Below, piece by piece: positions 34,767 to 43,265 of a stretch of DNA of 58,705 bases. Both the position numbers and the translations under genes were made by a program. This DNA comes from DASRDB01 sp035652815 (GTDB lineage: Bacteria > Chloroflexota > Ktedonobacteria > Ktedonobacterales > Ktedonobacteraceae), in contig DASRDB010000020.1 in NCBI GenBank assembly GCA_035652815.1, positions 1 through 58,705 of the forward strand, given 5' to 3'. The notes under the pieces were generated by a model. It saw nothing but the letters and a program-made list of their open reading frames with translations. It was not told the DNA's origin and made no database searches. The stretch's first letter is position 1, and each line of letters starts with the position of its first letter.

Positions 34767-35459
34767 CTAGTCAGGCGGGATCAGGCCGTAGCGGATGGCG
34801 AAACGCACCAGTTGCGTGATATCTTGCAGTCCCAGTTTCGTCATGATGTTTGCTCGATGCGCCTGAACCGTTTTGATGCTCAGCACCAGACGGTCCGCGA
34901 TCTCCTGGTTGGTATATCCTTCCGCGACGAGCTTCAACACCTCCAACTCGCGTGGAGTCAGGGCATCCAGTTCCGGCACGCTTTCCTGCCGGGACTGGCT
35001 GGTGGCCTTTTCTCCTTCGACAAATGTGCGTACCAGCGCCTTTGCCAGCCCTGGATAAAGAAAAGCGCCGCCGTGTGCCACCGCCAGAATCGCCATATGT
35101 AGTTCTGTAGGCGCGGCCTTTTTGACCAGGTAGCCAGCCGCGCCAGCCCGCAAAGCCGAGAGGAAATACTCTTCGCTTTCGTGCATGGTCAGAATCAGTA
35201 CCTGTGTCTCGGGATGCTCATGCCGGATAAGTTTGCAGGCTTCCAGGCCATCAATATCGGGCATGGTAATGTCCATGACTACCACGTCTGGCGAAAGATC
35301 GCGCGTTTTATGAATTGCCTCGCGCCCGGTACGAGCCTCGCCAATGACCTCGACATCTTCCTGCAAGCCGAGCAGCATCTTCAATCCCTGGCGCAGGATA
35401 TCGTGGTCATCCGCTAAAAGAATGCGCACTCCCTGTTTTTCAGCCGACATGGGTGACAT
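34767..35459 (-). CDS. NarL/LuxR-family response regulator
   Basis: A 230-residue regulator. Receiver domain with LLADDHDILRQGLKMLL, phospho-acceptor in DVVVMDITMPDIDGLE, Thr in ILTMHE, and Lys in GYLVKKA. The C-terminal LuxR-type HTH is ALTPRELEVLKLVAEGYTNQ (partly quoted), continuing with KTVQAHRANIMTKLGL. It pairs with the histidine kinase whose 3' end overlaps its start by 20 bases, so the two are translationally coupled. An internal ATG at 35450 would shorten it by three residues. Targets may include the copper-type cluster in which it lies. Confidence 0.94.
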   Translation of the reverse strand: MSPMSAEKQGVRILLADDHDILRQGLKMLLGLQEDVEVIGEARTGREAIHKTRDLSPDVVVMDITMPDIDGLEACKLIRHEHPETQVLILTMHESEEYFLSALRAGAAGYLVKKAAPTELHMAILAVAHGGAFLYPGLAKALVRTFVEGEKATSQSRQESVPELDALTPRELEVLKLVAEGYTNQEIADRLVLSIKTVQAHRANIMTKLGLQDITQLVRFAIRYGLIPPD

Positions 35460-36513
35460 CTTTCACGTTTGCCAGGGGAAGTATGGCCTCGACAATTGTC
35501 CCACGCCCCTGCTCAGATGAGATGGACACTTTGCCGCCCAGCAGCGCCGCCCGTTCGCGCATGCCTGCGATACCCAGCCCGGTTTGCGTTGTATCCTTAT
35601 CATATCCCTGTCCGTTGTCCTGCACGCACAATAGAATGGAATCTGCCTGTTGTTTCAGCGAGACGGTGACATGTGTGGCCTGAGCGTGCCTCGCGGCGTT
35701 GGTCAGGCATTCTTGCGCAATGCGAAAGAGTGTCGTCTCGTAGAGTGACGCATTGTCCTGCTTGCTCAAGGTTGGCTCGATGTTATCGAGTTCGAGTTTG
35801 ACCGGCAACTTCAGGCGTTGCTGGCAGTCCTCGGCAAGCCAGCGAAATGCGGCCTGTAAGCCAAGATCATCGAGAACGCCGGGACGTAGTTGTAATGCCA
35901 GCGTGCGCACATTTTCAAGTGTGTTTTGCGCCAATTGCTCCAGGTGTTGCAGACCCCCTTGCAGGTTATCCCGCGCCCTTTGTTGGATGGCCGTCGGTGG
36001 CAGCTGTTGCAGCGTCTGGCGCAATATCTCTATGTGTACCAGCAGGGCCGTGAGGTTCTGGCTACTCTCATCGTGTAGTTCGCGGGCCAGTCTGCGCCGT
36101 TCCTCCTCCTGCGCCTGCAAAATGAGCATGGCCTGCTGCCGTCTCATAGCTTCCAGTTGATCGAGCATGGTGTTGAACGCCTGCGCCAGTTCGCCAATCT
36201 CCGAATCAGTGGGAATAATCGAAGCGCGTTTGTCGGTCTGCCCGGTACTGATGGCACGCATGGTGCGGATCAGGCTGAAGAGGGGCGAAAAGCTGGCGCG
36301 CAGCAGCACAAAGTTGATAGCGAGGGTAAATAGCGTGGTGGCGACGATAAAGGCGGTGTCGATGAGGTAGTGATGGGCCTCCAGGTTGTGGCTGGTAATC
36401 CAGAGTCCGGCCAGCGCTTCTCCCACTAAAATCAGGGTATTCACCAGGATAAGCTTCTCGAATAACGAAAGCTGCCGCTGCGTGCCGGTAGCCAGAGATG
36501 CTGTTTTAGCCAT
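35440..36513 (-). CDS. NarL-type sensor histidine kinase
   Basis: A 357-residue kinase. Two TM segments (ILVNTLILVGEALAGLWI and FIVATTLFTLAINFVLL) are separated by only ~15 residues, so there is almost no extracytoplasmic sensor domain. HAMP follows with DSEIGELAQAFNTMLDQLE, then the HisKA_3 box RRRLARELHDESSQNLTALL with phospho-His, and an HATPase domain with ECLTNAARHA (N box), DNGQGYD and TGLGIAGMRERAALLGG (G boxes). The stimulus may be membrane-intrinsic or supplied by the adjacent CopC/YtkA-like proteins; inferred. The gene overlaps its response regulator. Confidence 0.94.
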   Translation of the reverse strand: MAKTASLATGTQRQLSLFEKLILVNTLILVGEALAGLWITSHNLEAHHYLIDTAFIVATTLFTLAINFVLLRASFSPLFSLIRTMRAISTGQTDKRASIIPTDSEIGELAQAFNTMLDQLEAMRRQQAMLILQAQEEERRRLARELHDESSQNLTALLVHIEILRQTLQQLPPTAIQQRARDNLQGGLQHLEQLAQNTLENVRTLALQLRPGVLDDLGLQAAFRWLAEDCQQRLKLPVKLELDNIEPTLSKQDNASLYETTLFRIAQECLTNAARHAQATHVTVSLKQQADSILLCVQDNGQGYDKDTTQTGLGIAGMRERAALLGGKVSISSEQGRGTIVEAILPLANVKDVTHVG

Positions 36514-36575
36514 ATCGTTCGCTCACTTCCTCATCAACCGTTCCTTAAGTATGCTATGACCAAGCTGCCTCCAGA

Positions 36576-36661
36576 TGTCATCCTGAGCGCAGCGAAGAAT
36601 CTCGGTCGCCAGGCAGGAGCGTCCCCCGCATCGGAGATTCTTCGCTGCGCTCAGGATGACA
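36576..36661. repeat. CCTGAGCGC palindromic element, copy 7 (GAAGAATC variant)
   Basis: The arms read TGTCATCCTGAGCGCAGCGA then AGAATCTC, and GAGATTCTTCGCTGCGCTC then AGGATGACA. The GG of GAAGGATC is GA here in the left arm, and the right arm carries the matching change, keeping the stem perfect. Flanks are in the reverse orientation (CTGCCTCCAGA on the left). It lies between the kinase and the YtkA-like gene. Confidence 0.85.
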
Positions 36662-36690
36662 TGTAAAGGTAGGGTTGTCATAGCGTGCTA

Positions 36691-37077
36691 TTATTCCACG
36701 TGTACGTATAGCGTTTCTTGCAGGTCATTAAATCCGCTGGCTCGCGCTATGATGGAAATTTCCCAGGGGCCAGCCATATCCAGTTGCATGCTGACCACAT
36801 AGTTTCCCTGGCCCATCTCTTTGACCGAGATGTGCCCGGTCGTCATCTGCATATTGGTCATCCAGGCGTCTGGAATGACTTTTGCCTGTTCGATGGGCAG
36901 TCCTTGCGGGTCGGTTAAATGCAATTCTACGGTTGTTGGCGCATTCGCCTGAAGGAATGACTGATCTATCCGTACCTGCATGGTGGCGGGTACGGATAGA
37001 TGGATGTTTGCCGCGAAGAGCAAGACACTGGCACAGGTCAGGACAAGCAAGCCCCAGAATATCGGTCGAACGCGCAT
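36691..37077 (-). CDS. YtkA/FixH-like exported protein
   Basis: A 129-residue protein: N-terminal membrane anchor or signal (IFWGLLVLTCASVLLFAA), then one immunoglobulin-like YtkA/FixH domain with VELHLTDPQGLPIEQAKV, TNMQMTTGHISVKEMGQG and MAGPWEISIIARA. The Met- and His-rich stretch (MTNMQMTTGH) resembles copper-binding YtkA-type domains, consistent with the CopC neighbours. ATG 37077 follows AAGGAG with 5 bases of spacing. It is downstream of the CopC-like gene and probably co-transcribed with it. Confidence 0.8.
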   Translation of the reverse strand: MRVRPIFWGLLVLTCASVLLFAANIHLSVPATMQVRIDQSFLQANAPTTVELHLTDPQGLPIEQAKVIPDAWMTNMQMTTGHISVKEMGQGNYVVSMQLDMAGPWEISIIARASGFNDLQETLYVHVE

Positions 37078-37101
37078 GTTGCTCCTTCTCAAAAAGAGGG
37101 A

Positions 37102-37133
37102 AGGCACCCGCAAGGGGATGCCTCTACAATTTG
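37102..37133. repeat. Half copy of the TTGTAGAGG repeat
   Basis: GCACCCGCAAGGGGATGCCTCTACAATTTG-like sequence (only ends quoted: GCACCCGCAAGG and CCTCTACAATTTG) matches the reverse complement of 6351-6380 almost base for base. Only one arm is present, so this is a solitary half element between the CopC-like and YtkA-like genes. Confidence 0.6.
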
Positions 37134-37143
37134 CAGTTTTGCG

Positions 37144-37818
37144 TTATGGACGCTCGGCGGGTTGTTCGTCAGCCTCCGATTGCTCAATAGCCCTGCGCAT
37201 GGAGCTAATGGTTGATGCGGTTGTGGGCCTACTGCGTCCGAGGGCAAGGCCGCCACCGAGGCCAACCAGCAGTGCCACAATGCCGACCAGGATGGGTACC
37301 CATACCGGCGTTCCGCCCGCTCCGCTAGAAGTCGTATTGGACGGCGTTGTGCTATTGCTCGTCGCTGTAGCGGTCGCAGATGGATTCCCAGCTTTCGTGT
37401 TCACAATGAAAGCAAACGCGCCTGCGTCAGGGTCTCCATCCTCTGCTGAAACCGTTATCCATTGTACAACGTAGATGCCATTCAGGCTGTTCGCCTCGGG
37501 CTTGATAGGAATCGACATCTCGCGCGGGTTGTTCAATGCCACAGTAGCATTACCCTGGCTAATCAGGTCGCCGCTCGGCCCGTACACGAACAGGTTACTC
37601 TTTTTGGGGTCAGGGTTAATGTTCTCTAATGTGAATACCGTCACCGAAGTAGGGGCCGAATTCACCGTAGAGCCAATGGCCGGTATCGCCTTGTAGACTT
37701 TGGCATGGGCAGGTATGACAGTGTGCGCGGAAGCAGTACCCACTCCCGCCAGCGCAAACAGCATAGCCATGCCCAATGCCATCAGGCGCGCGGTGCGCAA
37801 TCGAAACTTGTTGAACAT
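37144..37818 (-). CDS. CopC-domain protein with C-terminal membrane anchor
   Basis: A 224-residue protein: signal segment (LMALGMAMLFALAGVGTASA) followed by HTVIPAHAKVYKAIPAIGS, a mature start with His near the N-terminus as in CopC. Core CopC blocks are APTSVTVFTLENINPD, LNNPREMSIPIKP and GIYVVQWITVSAEDGDPDAG. A Ser/Thr-rich linker precedes a C-terminal TM (VPILVGIVALLVGLGGGLALG). It is first of the cluster and is likely to bind copper outside the membrane. ATG 37818 is chosen for the signal peptide; ribosome binding site is weak. Confidence 0.82.
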   Translation of the reverse strand: MFNKFRLRTARLMALGMAMLFALAGVGTASAHTVIPAHAKVYKAIPAIGSTVNSAPTSVTVFTLENINPDPKKSNLFVYGPSGDLISQGNATVALNNPREMSIPIKPEANSLNGIYVVQWITVSAEDGDPDAGAFAFIVNTKAGNPSATATATSNSTTPSNTTSSGAGGTPVWVPILVGIVALLVGLGGGLALGRSRPTTASTISSMRRAIEQSEADEQPAERP

Positions 37819-38060
37819 CACATCAACGCTCACTTTTCTATAAAATAGCAGCCTACTATATGATTTAGCAGGGCAACTGTGCATCCAGTATAAGCCAACT
37901 TTTTCCCTTTGCCTATTAGGAGATATCCCTAAAACACCACCTTAAGGTGCTATTTGCGCCTTGCGGGTGGTTGGAACTACTTGTTACCGATACGCCGTTC
38001 TCTAGTAGTATGAATGGCAAATTCGACACCTGATTATTTCCTAAGATATAATAATCGTGT

Positions 38061-38771
38061 ATGGAGACGGAGGATAAGTTAGCTGAATTAGAGACACTGC
38101 TGCAGGTACAGTTTCATGACCGCTCGATTTTGCGGCGGGCGATCACGCATCATTCCTGTTGCCCGGAGACGGCTATTCGCGATTCCTACGATACGCTGGA
38201 ATTTCTGGGAGACGCGATACTTGGAGCGCATGTAGTCGAGTATATTTTTCGCAGCTTCCCGGAAGCCTCTGAAGGCGAGATGACGACGCTGAAGTCGGAG
38301 GCCGTAAGCCGCCGTGTGCTTGCGAAAATTGGCCAGGACCTCGGTCTCTTCCCCTATATTCGTGTCGATATCGCCAATCTGCGCACCTTCAACGAACGCT
38401 CCCGCGACTCGCTCTGCGCCGATGTGCTTGAGGCCATAGTAGGCGCAATCCAGATTGACCAGGGACCTGAAGCCGCCCGCGATTTTGTCGCTCGCGTTAT
38501 TTTTCCGGTGGTCGCTGAACTGAGTTTGCAGGCGCTCGATACCAATCCGAAGGGACGGTTGCAGAAAATTGTGTTGCAGCGCGCCGGATGCCTGCCGCGC
38601 TATCGCGTCCTGGAACAGAGCGGGCGCAACAATGACCGTATCTTCACGGTTGGCGTGTTTGAACACGAATTTCTGCTTGGTCTGGGCCAGGCTTCCAGCA
38701 TCAAGGAGGCCGGTCGTCTTGCGGCTCGCGAGGCGCTTGAAATCTTGCGCGAACAGGAAGACCTGATGTAG
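38061..38771 (+). CDS. rnc: Ribonuclease III
   Basis: A 236-residue RNase III that cleaves double-stranded RNA in rRNA and mRNA processing. The signature DTLEFLGDAILGAHV holds the conserved Glu and Asp; the second metal-binding acidic pair is in CADVLEAIVGAI. The C-terminal dsRBD runs from NPKGRLQKIVLQ through GQASSIKEAGRLAAREALEIL. ATG 38061 fits the family. It opens an operon with an adenine methyltransferase, a B12 subunit and meaB. RNase III also supports crRNA maturation in type II systems, but here Cas6 does that. Confidence 0.96.
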   Translation: METEDKLAELETLLQVQFHDRSILRRAITHHSCCPETAIRDSYDTLEFLGDAILGAHVVEYIFRSFPEASEGEMTTLKSEAVSRRVLAKIGQDLGLFPYIRVDIANLRTFNERSRDSLCADVLEAIVGAIQIDQGPEAARDFVARVIFPVVAELSLQALDTNPKGRLQKIVLQRAGCLPRYRVLEQSGRNNDRIFTVGVFEHEFLLGLGQASSIKEAGRLAAREALEILREQEDLM

Positions 38772-38774
38772 CCT

Positions 38775-40418
38775 ATGCAGATAGAAGTGATAGCGGACGA
38801 GCAGGTCAACTGGTACGAGACCAGCCTGCCCTTGAACGAGCGCAAACAGCGTGGTCACTTCTCGACGCCGCCTCAACTGGTTTCATACATCCTGGATGCC
38901 TGCGGGTATATTCCGGCTGCGGACCTTGCCGCTCTGCGCGTCCTTGATCCCGCCTGTGGGAGCGGCAACTTTTTAGCGGGTGCTGCAGGGCGACTTGCGG
39001 CTTTTGCTCAACGCGCTGGCCTTTCCTCATATGAAACAGAGACCCTGGTTGCGCGTAACATCTGGGGCTTTGATCCCGACCCCATCTCCTGTTTTCTCGC
39101 TGAGATGCAGGTGCGCGGCGTACTTAATAGCCCTCAAGAATATCTGAATCTGCACATTCACCAGGCCGATAGCCTTACGCTATCCTGGGAGCCATGCGTC
39201 GATCTCTTCCTGGCGAATCCGCCCTACCTTGCCGCTAAAAATAACGACTTGAGCGGCTATCGTTCGGCGCTGCAACGCGGGCAGGTCGATAGTTACCTGT
39301 TGTTTCTCGCGCTGGCGCTGCAGGTGGTGCGTCCCGGCGGCTGGATGGGACTGGTTCTGCCCGATCCTGTACTTGCCCGCGCCAACGCCACACGCGAACG
39401 AGAACAGTTGCTCGCTTCCTGCACCATTCAGCACCTCTGGCATCTCTCCGGCGTCTTTTCCGCCGAAGTTGGCGCGGTAGTGCTGATCGCTCAGAAGTCT
39501 CCCGCGCCCAGGCAGCATCTCGTATCCTGGTCGCGCGAACGCTGGCGTAATACCTTGCCTTCAGAGCAACAACAGGTCAAGCAGGAACTTTTCCAGCAGC
39601 AGCCCGGCTCCGAATTGCGCTACCTTTTGAGTAGCGAGCGCGGCGCGTACATAGAGCGTCTGCGAGTCTGCCTTGCTTCTCCGCCGGAGGGCAAGCGGCG
39701 TCTTGCTCCGCTTGGCGCATTCCTAACAATTTCACGTGGGGAAGAACTTGGCAGGGAAAGTAGTTTGCTTGTGGCGGAAAGTACCAGGGCGGGGCAAGCC
39801 CACGCCCCTACCATACGCGACTATGGTAGGGGCGTGGGCTTGCCCCGCCCTGGTAACACTACCGGCCCTGAAGAATATACCCATTATCATCCCGTCCTGC
39901 GCGGCGGCCTTGATATTCGCCCCTACTGCCAGCCACAGGCGCGCTGGTATATCGCATGTGAAGCTATAAAAAAGCCATTGGAGCGCTACCTTGCTCCCAA
40001 ACTGCTGGTTGTGAAAAGCACAGATAGGTTGCAGGCGACTTTGGATTTAAGGGGGCATGTGACATTGCAGGCGCTCTACTTGCTGCACTTACGCGATGCC
40101 AGTGAGCCGGTGGAAACGCTCTATTTTTATCTGGCCCTGCTCAATTCGCGTTTGTTACGTGATTATGTCTATTTTTTGCACACCGCTTATAAGTGGGTGC
40201 AGCCGCAGATTGAGCAGCGCGTGCTGGCGAATCTGCCAGTTCCTCTAGTCGATCAAAAAGAGCGGGAGAAGGTCATTGAGCTTGCGTCGGCTTGCAGCGA
40301 GGCAAGGGCCGTTGTAGAATTGAAACAGGATATTCCCCGCTTGCAAGAGGCGTTGGAACAGGCCATTTGCAGGCTCTATGACGGGATTATTGGAGACAAC
40401 GGAGTCGTAAACATATGA
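38775..40418 (+). CDS. N6-adenine DNA methyltransferase (class I, Eco57I/TaqI-like)
   Basis: A 547-residue SAM-dependent DNA methyltransferase. Motif I LDPACGSGNFLAG at about residues 57-69 binds SAM, motif IV ANPPYLAAKN (NPPY type) marks adenine-N6 methylation, and LQVVRPGGWMGLVLPD follows. The C-terminal part with WYIACEAIKKPLERY and KWVQPQIEQRVLANLPVP resembles TaqI-type target-recognition domains. No restriction subunit is adjacent, so it is orphan or part of a type IIG-like enzyme without its nuclease. Codons near 39783-39854 consist of a perfect palindrome, suggesting an in-frame repeat insertion. It starts 3 bases after rnc. Confidence 0.88.
   Translation: MQIEVIADEQVNWYETSLPLNERKQRGHFSTPPQLVSYILDACGYIPAADLAALRVLDPACGSGNFLAGAAGRLAAFAQRAGLSSYETETLVARNIWGFDPDPISCFLAEMQVRGVLNSPQEYLNLHIHQADSLTLSWEPCVDLFLANPPYLAAKNNDLSGYRSALQRGQVDSYLLFLALALQVVRPGGWMGLVLPDPVLARANATREREQLLASCTIQHLWHLSGVFSAEVGAVVLIAQKSPAPRQHLVSWSRERWRNTLPSEQQQVKQELFQQQPGSELRYLLSSERGAYIERLRVCLASPPEGKRRLAPLGAFLTISRGEELGRESSLLVAESTRAGQAHAPTIRDYGRGVGLPRPGNTTGPEEYTHYHPVLRGGLDIRPYCQPQARWYIACEAIKKPLERYLAPKLLVVKSTDRLQATLDLRGHVTLQALYLLHLRDASEPVETLYFYLALLNSRLLRDYVYFLHTAYKWVQPQIEQRVLANLPVPLVDQKEREKVIELASACSEARAVVELKQDIPRLQEALEQAICRLYDGIIGDNGVVNI
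39783..39854. repeat. Perfect 33-bp palindrome inside the methyltransferase gene
   Basis: Left arm 39783-39815 (begins ACCAGGGCGGGG, ends CCTACCATA) and right arm 39822-39854 are exact reverse complements over 33 bases, around a 6-base loop. The 72 bases equal 24 codons, so the frame stays open and encodes a segment like TRAGQAHAPT through GLPRPGNT. The inner TGGTAGGGGCG resembles ends of the window's other dispersed palindromes. Confidence 0.9.
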
Positions 40419-40837
40419 GTGAAACTCGCCCCATTCGTGTACTTGTTGCCAAGCCAGGGTTGGATGGGCATGATCGCGGAGCTAAAGTGATTGCGCGTGC
40501 CCTGCGTGATGCTGGCATGGAGGTTATTTATACAGGCATTCGCCAGACACCTGAAATGATCGTTGAGGCGGCCATTCAGGAAGACGTGGATGCTATTCTG
40601 ATGAGCATTCTTTCCGGCGCGCACATGGCGATTTTCCCGCGTGTGATGGAATTGCTTCAGCAGAACGGCGTAGATGATGTGCTGGTCGCGGCGGGCGGCA
40701 TTCTACCGGACGAGGATATTCCGGCCATCAAGGCAATGGGCATCAAGGGCTGCTTCGGCCCTGGCACGTCCACCGAGGAGATCATCGAGTTCGTGCGCAG
40801 CAATATTTATCCTGATCGCCTGAAGGCGGAGGTATAG
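40415..40837 (+). CDS. B12-binding subunit of methylmalonyl-CoA mutase family
   Basis: A 140-residue cobalamin-binding domain protein. The base-off/His-on motif KPGLDGHDRGAKVIARAL supplies the Co-ligating His, followed by MSILSGAHM and GGILPDEDI. This is the free-standing small subunit of acyl-CoA mutases (methylmalonyl- or related), seen in archaea and Chloroflexi. The large catalytic subunit is not in the window. ATG 40415 overlaps the methyltransferase stop (ATGA). The next gene, meaB, encodes the mutase GTPase chaperone and starts directly after the stop, supporting this assignment. Confidence 0.93.
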   Translation: MSETRPIRVLVAKPGLDGHDRGAKVIARALRDAGMEVIYTGIRQTPEMIVEAAIQEDVDAILMSILSGAHMAIFPRVMELLQQNGVDDVLVAAGGILPDEDIPAIKAMGIKGCFGPGTSTEEIIEFVRSNIYPDRLKAEV

Positions 40838-41806
40838 GTGCAAAATCTGGCTGAACGTCTTTTGAATGGTGATCGGCGCGCCCTCGCTCGTATGGTCACG
40901 TTGATTGAAAACGAGTCTCCCCAGGCCCGCCGTTATCTTGCTGAGCTGCACCGCCATGCCGGTAAGGCGCATATCATCGGCGTGACGGGAGCGCCCGGGG
41001 CCGGAAAAAGCACGCTGGTGACACATCTGGTGCGCGAGTTGCGCCGCCGCGAGCGCAAAGTCGGCGTGGTGGCCGTTGACCCGAGCAGCCCATTTACGGG
41101 CGGGGCCATCCTGGGCGACCGTATTCGTATGATGGAACTGGCGGGCGATCCCAACGTCTTCATTCGCAGTATGGCGAGCCGGGGCAGCGTGGGTGGCCTC
41201 TCTGCCTCGACCCGCGACGTAGTGCGCGCTATGGACGCCGCCGGGTACGACCCCATTATCATCGAAACCGTCGGCACCGGGCAGGCGGAGGTCGAGGTGA
41301 TGCGCGCCGCTCAGACGGTGCTGGTAGTAATCGCGCCCGGCATGGGCGACGAGGTGCAGGCTATCAAGGCCGGAATCCTGGAAATCGCCGATATTTTCGT
41401 GGTGAGCAAGGCCGACCGCCCTGGGGCCGAACAAACGGTAGCCGAACTGGCGATGCTGCTCAGCCTTGATCCCCAGCGCCGCCTGCACGATAAATCGAAA
41501 CCCTACTGGCGCATTCCCATCGTCAAAACCTCGGCGCTCAAAGACCAGGGCATTTCGCAACTGGTGGACGCCATCGAGCAGCACCGCGCCTACCTTGACG
41601 AGAGCGGCATGCTTACGCAGCGTTCGCATCGCCAGGTCAGCAGCGAAGTGGAGGCGCTGGTGATTTCCTCGGTGTTGAGCGCGCTGCGCAATGCCGTTTC
41701 AAAGGAGGAATGGCAACAACTGCTGGAAGATATCACTTCGCGGCAGCGCGACCCCTACAGCGTGGCAAGCGAGTTGCAGGAGAAGATTGGCCTGTCGGAA
41801 AAATAA
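40838..41806 (+). CDS. meaB: Methylmalonyl-CoA mutase-associated GTPase MeaB
   Basis: A 322-residue G3E-type GTPase of the MeaB/ArgK family, which loads and protects the B12 cofactor of acyl-CoA mutases. Walker A is GAPGAGKST, followed by VAVDPSSPFTGGAILGDRIR, ETVGTGQAEVE, and the base-specificity motif VVSKADRPGAE. It starts at GTG 40838, immediately after the stop of the B12 subunit. A strong hairpin follows 7 bases after the stop. The length fits the family. Confidence 0.96.
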   Translation: MQNLAERLLNGDRRALARMVTLIENESPQARRYLAELHRHAGKAHIIGVTGAPGAGKSTLVTHLVRELRRRERKVGVVAVDPSSPFTGGAILGDRIRMMELAGDPNVFIRSMASRGSVGGLSASTRDVVRAMDAAGYDPIIIETVGTGQAEVEVMRAAQTVLVVIAPGMGDEVQAIKAGILEIADIFVVSKADRPGAEQTVAELAMLLSLDPQRRLHDKSKPYWRIPIVKTSALKDQGISQLVDAIEQHRAYLDESGMLTQRSHRQVSSEVEALVISSVLSALRNAVSKEEWQQLLEDITSRQRDPYSVASELQEKIGLSEK

Positions 41807-41812
41807 AAAAGG

Positions 41813-41842
41813 CCGGGCTTCGTGAACCGCCACGAAGCCCGG
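41813..41842 (-). terminator. Intrinsic terminator between convergent meaB and TPR genes
   Basis: CCGGGCTTCGTG (41813-41824) pairs exactly with CACGAAGCCCGG (41831-41842). On the minus strand the hairpin is followed by CCTTTTTTATTTTT, a strong terminator for the TPR gene. On the plus strand the T-run is missing, so for meaB it may only act as a pause or stabiliser. Confidence 0.9.
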
Positions 41843-41850
41843 TGTCTGTG

Positions 41851-42981
41851 CTACATTTCTCGTTGAGGCACCACGTTACACGCTAATTTCCAGTAGGCGA
41901 GGGCTTCCTTTGAGTTACCCAGCGCTTCGTTGATTTGCGCGAGATGACCGTACAGTTCGGAGCTATGCATTCCTGCCTGGGTCTGCTTCAATTTCTGCTC
42001 GGCCTGGAGAAATTCGTTCAGCGCTTCGCGCAGCAATCTTGTGCGCTCTTCGCCTTCCGCTCGCTCGGCCTCGGTCAGCGAAATTTTGCCGCAGGCGATA
42101 TGCATCATGCCGAACAGGTGGTGATCGTCGCGCATCTGTCTGGCCACTTCCTCTGCCCGGCTGCAGAAGCTGCGCGCCTCTTCAAGACGCCCCTCATCCC
42201 TGCGCAGTTCCGCCAGCGCCACAAAGTTAATAAATTGCATGGAGGGCATATTCAGCAGCACAGCCAGCGAGATCGACTCCATATAATGATCGGTCGCTTG
42301 CTGATGTTCTCCCTGTAAGAAAGCAACACGTCCGAGGAGATTTTGTATGCGGCACTCCTGTTCGCGATCAAGCCGTTCTTTATAGAGGGCGAGCGCCTTC
42401 TGCCCGTAGTCATAGGCCTGCTCGAATTTTCCCGCCTGCCGGTAGGCGTCACAGAGTCCATAATAAATATCTGGGAGGTCTTCCAGGAGATTTTCTTTGT
42501 GGCACACCCGTAGAGCTTCTGTATCATGCTGAATAGCGACGGTGAACAGGCCATTCATAATGCAGGTCATGCCCAGGCCATACAGCGCCTTGATGCGCAG
42601 GCGAGGTAAATGGACGCGGCGCATATTCAAAATCTTGAGACAGTGTGTATAATGACGAGCTGCGTCATTATAGAGCGAGAGATTGACGGCGGCCTGGCCA
42701 AGCCAGAGGAGGTAGTAGGCCCGGCGCTCTCGCTCCGAATGATCTTTGTCATCCCACTCCTTATCTACCTCCTCGGATGGGCAAATATCCGCGAGAAATT
42801 GGATGGCTTCATCCCAACGCCTCATCTGGATGAGATACCACGCGCGTAAATATTGAAGTTCCTTTTGCTCCTCTGGGGTGGCTGGCTCCAGGGCCTCTAA
42901 GTCTGCCAGCGCCTCGTCATATTGTTCTTCCTCAATTTTCAGCCGGACGCGCAACACCTGGCGCTTAAAATCAGATGTCAT
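41851..42981 (-). CDS. TPR-repeat protein
   Basis: A 376-residue protein made almost wholly of tetratricopeptide-like helices: EEQYDEALADLEALEP, RRWDEAIQFLADICP, YNDAARHYTHCLKIL, KFEQAYDYGQKALALY, GRLEEARSFCSRAEEVA and GNSKEALAYWKLAC. No enzymatic or DNA-binding domain was seen. The overall helical arrangement resembles Rap/MalT-type TPR sensors that bind peptides or partners. ATG 42981 follows GGGAGG. The 284-base gap 42982-43265 before cas6 holds no recognisable element. Confidence 0.85.
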   Translation of the reverse strand: MTSDFKRQVLRVRLKIEEEQYDEALADLEALEPATPEEQKELQYLRAWYLIQMRRWDEAIQFLADICPSEEVDKEWDDKDHSERERRAYYLLWLGQAAVNLSLYNDAARHYTHCLKILNMRRVHLPRLRIKALYGLGMTCIMNGLFTVAIQHDTEALRVCHKENLLEDLPDIYYGLCDAYRQAGKFEQAYDYGQKALALYKERLDREQECRIQNLLGRVAFLQGEHQQATDHYMESISLAVLLNMPSMQFINFVALAELRRDEGRLEEARSFCSRAEEVARQMRDDHHLFGMMHIACGKISLTEAERAEGEERTRLLREALNEFLQAEQKLKQTQAGMHSSELYGHLAQINEALGNSKEALAYWKLACNVVPQREM

Positions 42982-43265
42982 GGACGTATTACCTCCCTTG
43001 CAATGTTAACTCATGCAAGTATAACACATCCTATCCTTAAAATGTAGAATATATTCGCAGAATAAGGCAAATTGGGGAAAAAATCGAGTGACAAAAGATG
43101 TTCCACGAAAAGACAACGGGATATCATCATCTTCGTCACCGCGCCCACAGAGTGATGAAGCGATTCCCGTTAGTAGGAAGTATACCATATTCTCTTGTGT
43201 TACAACAGTGCTTTTACAACGAGTTTGCAGCATAGCGTCAAAAACGGTTTTTGGGGCAGATACTT

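Noticed and set aside
40703..41629. 308-codon minus-strand frame over meaB
   Set aside because: Shadow of meaB, whose motifs and operon position are unambiguous.
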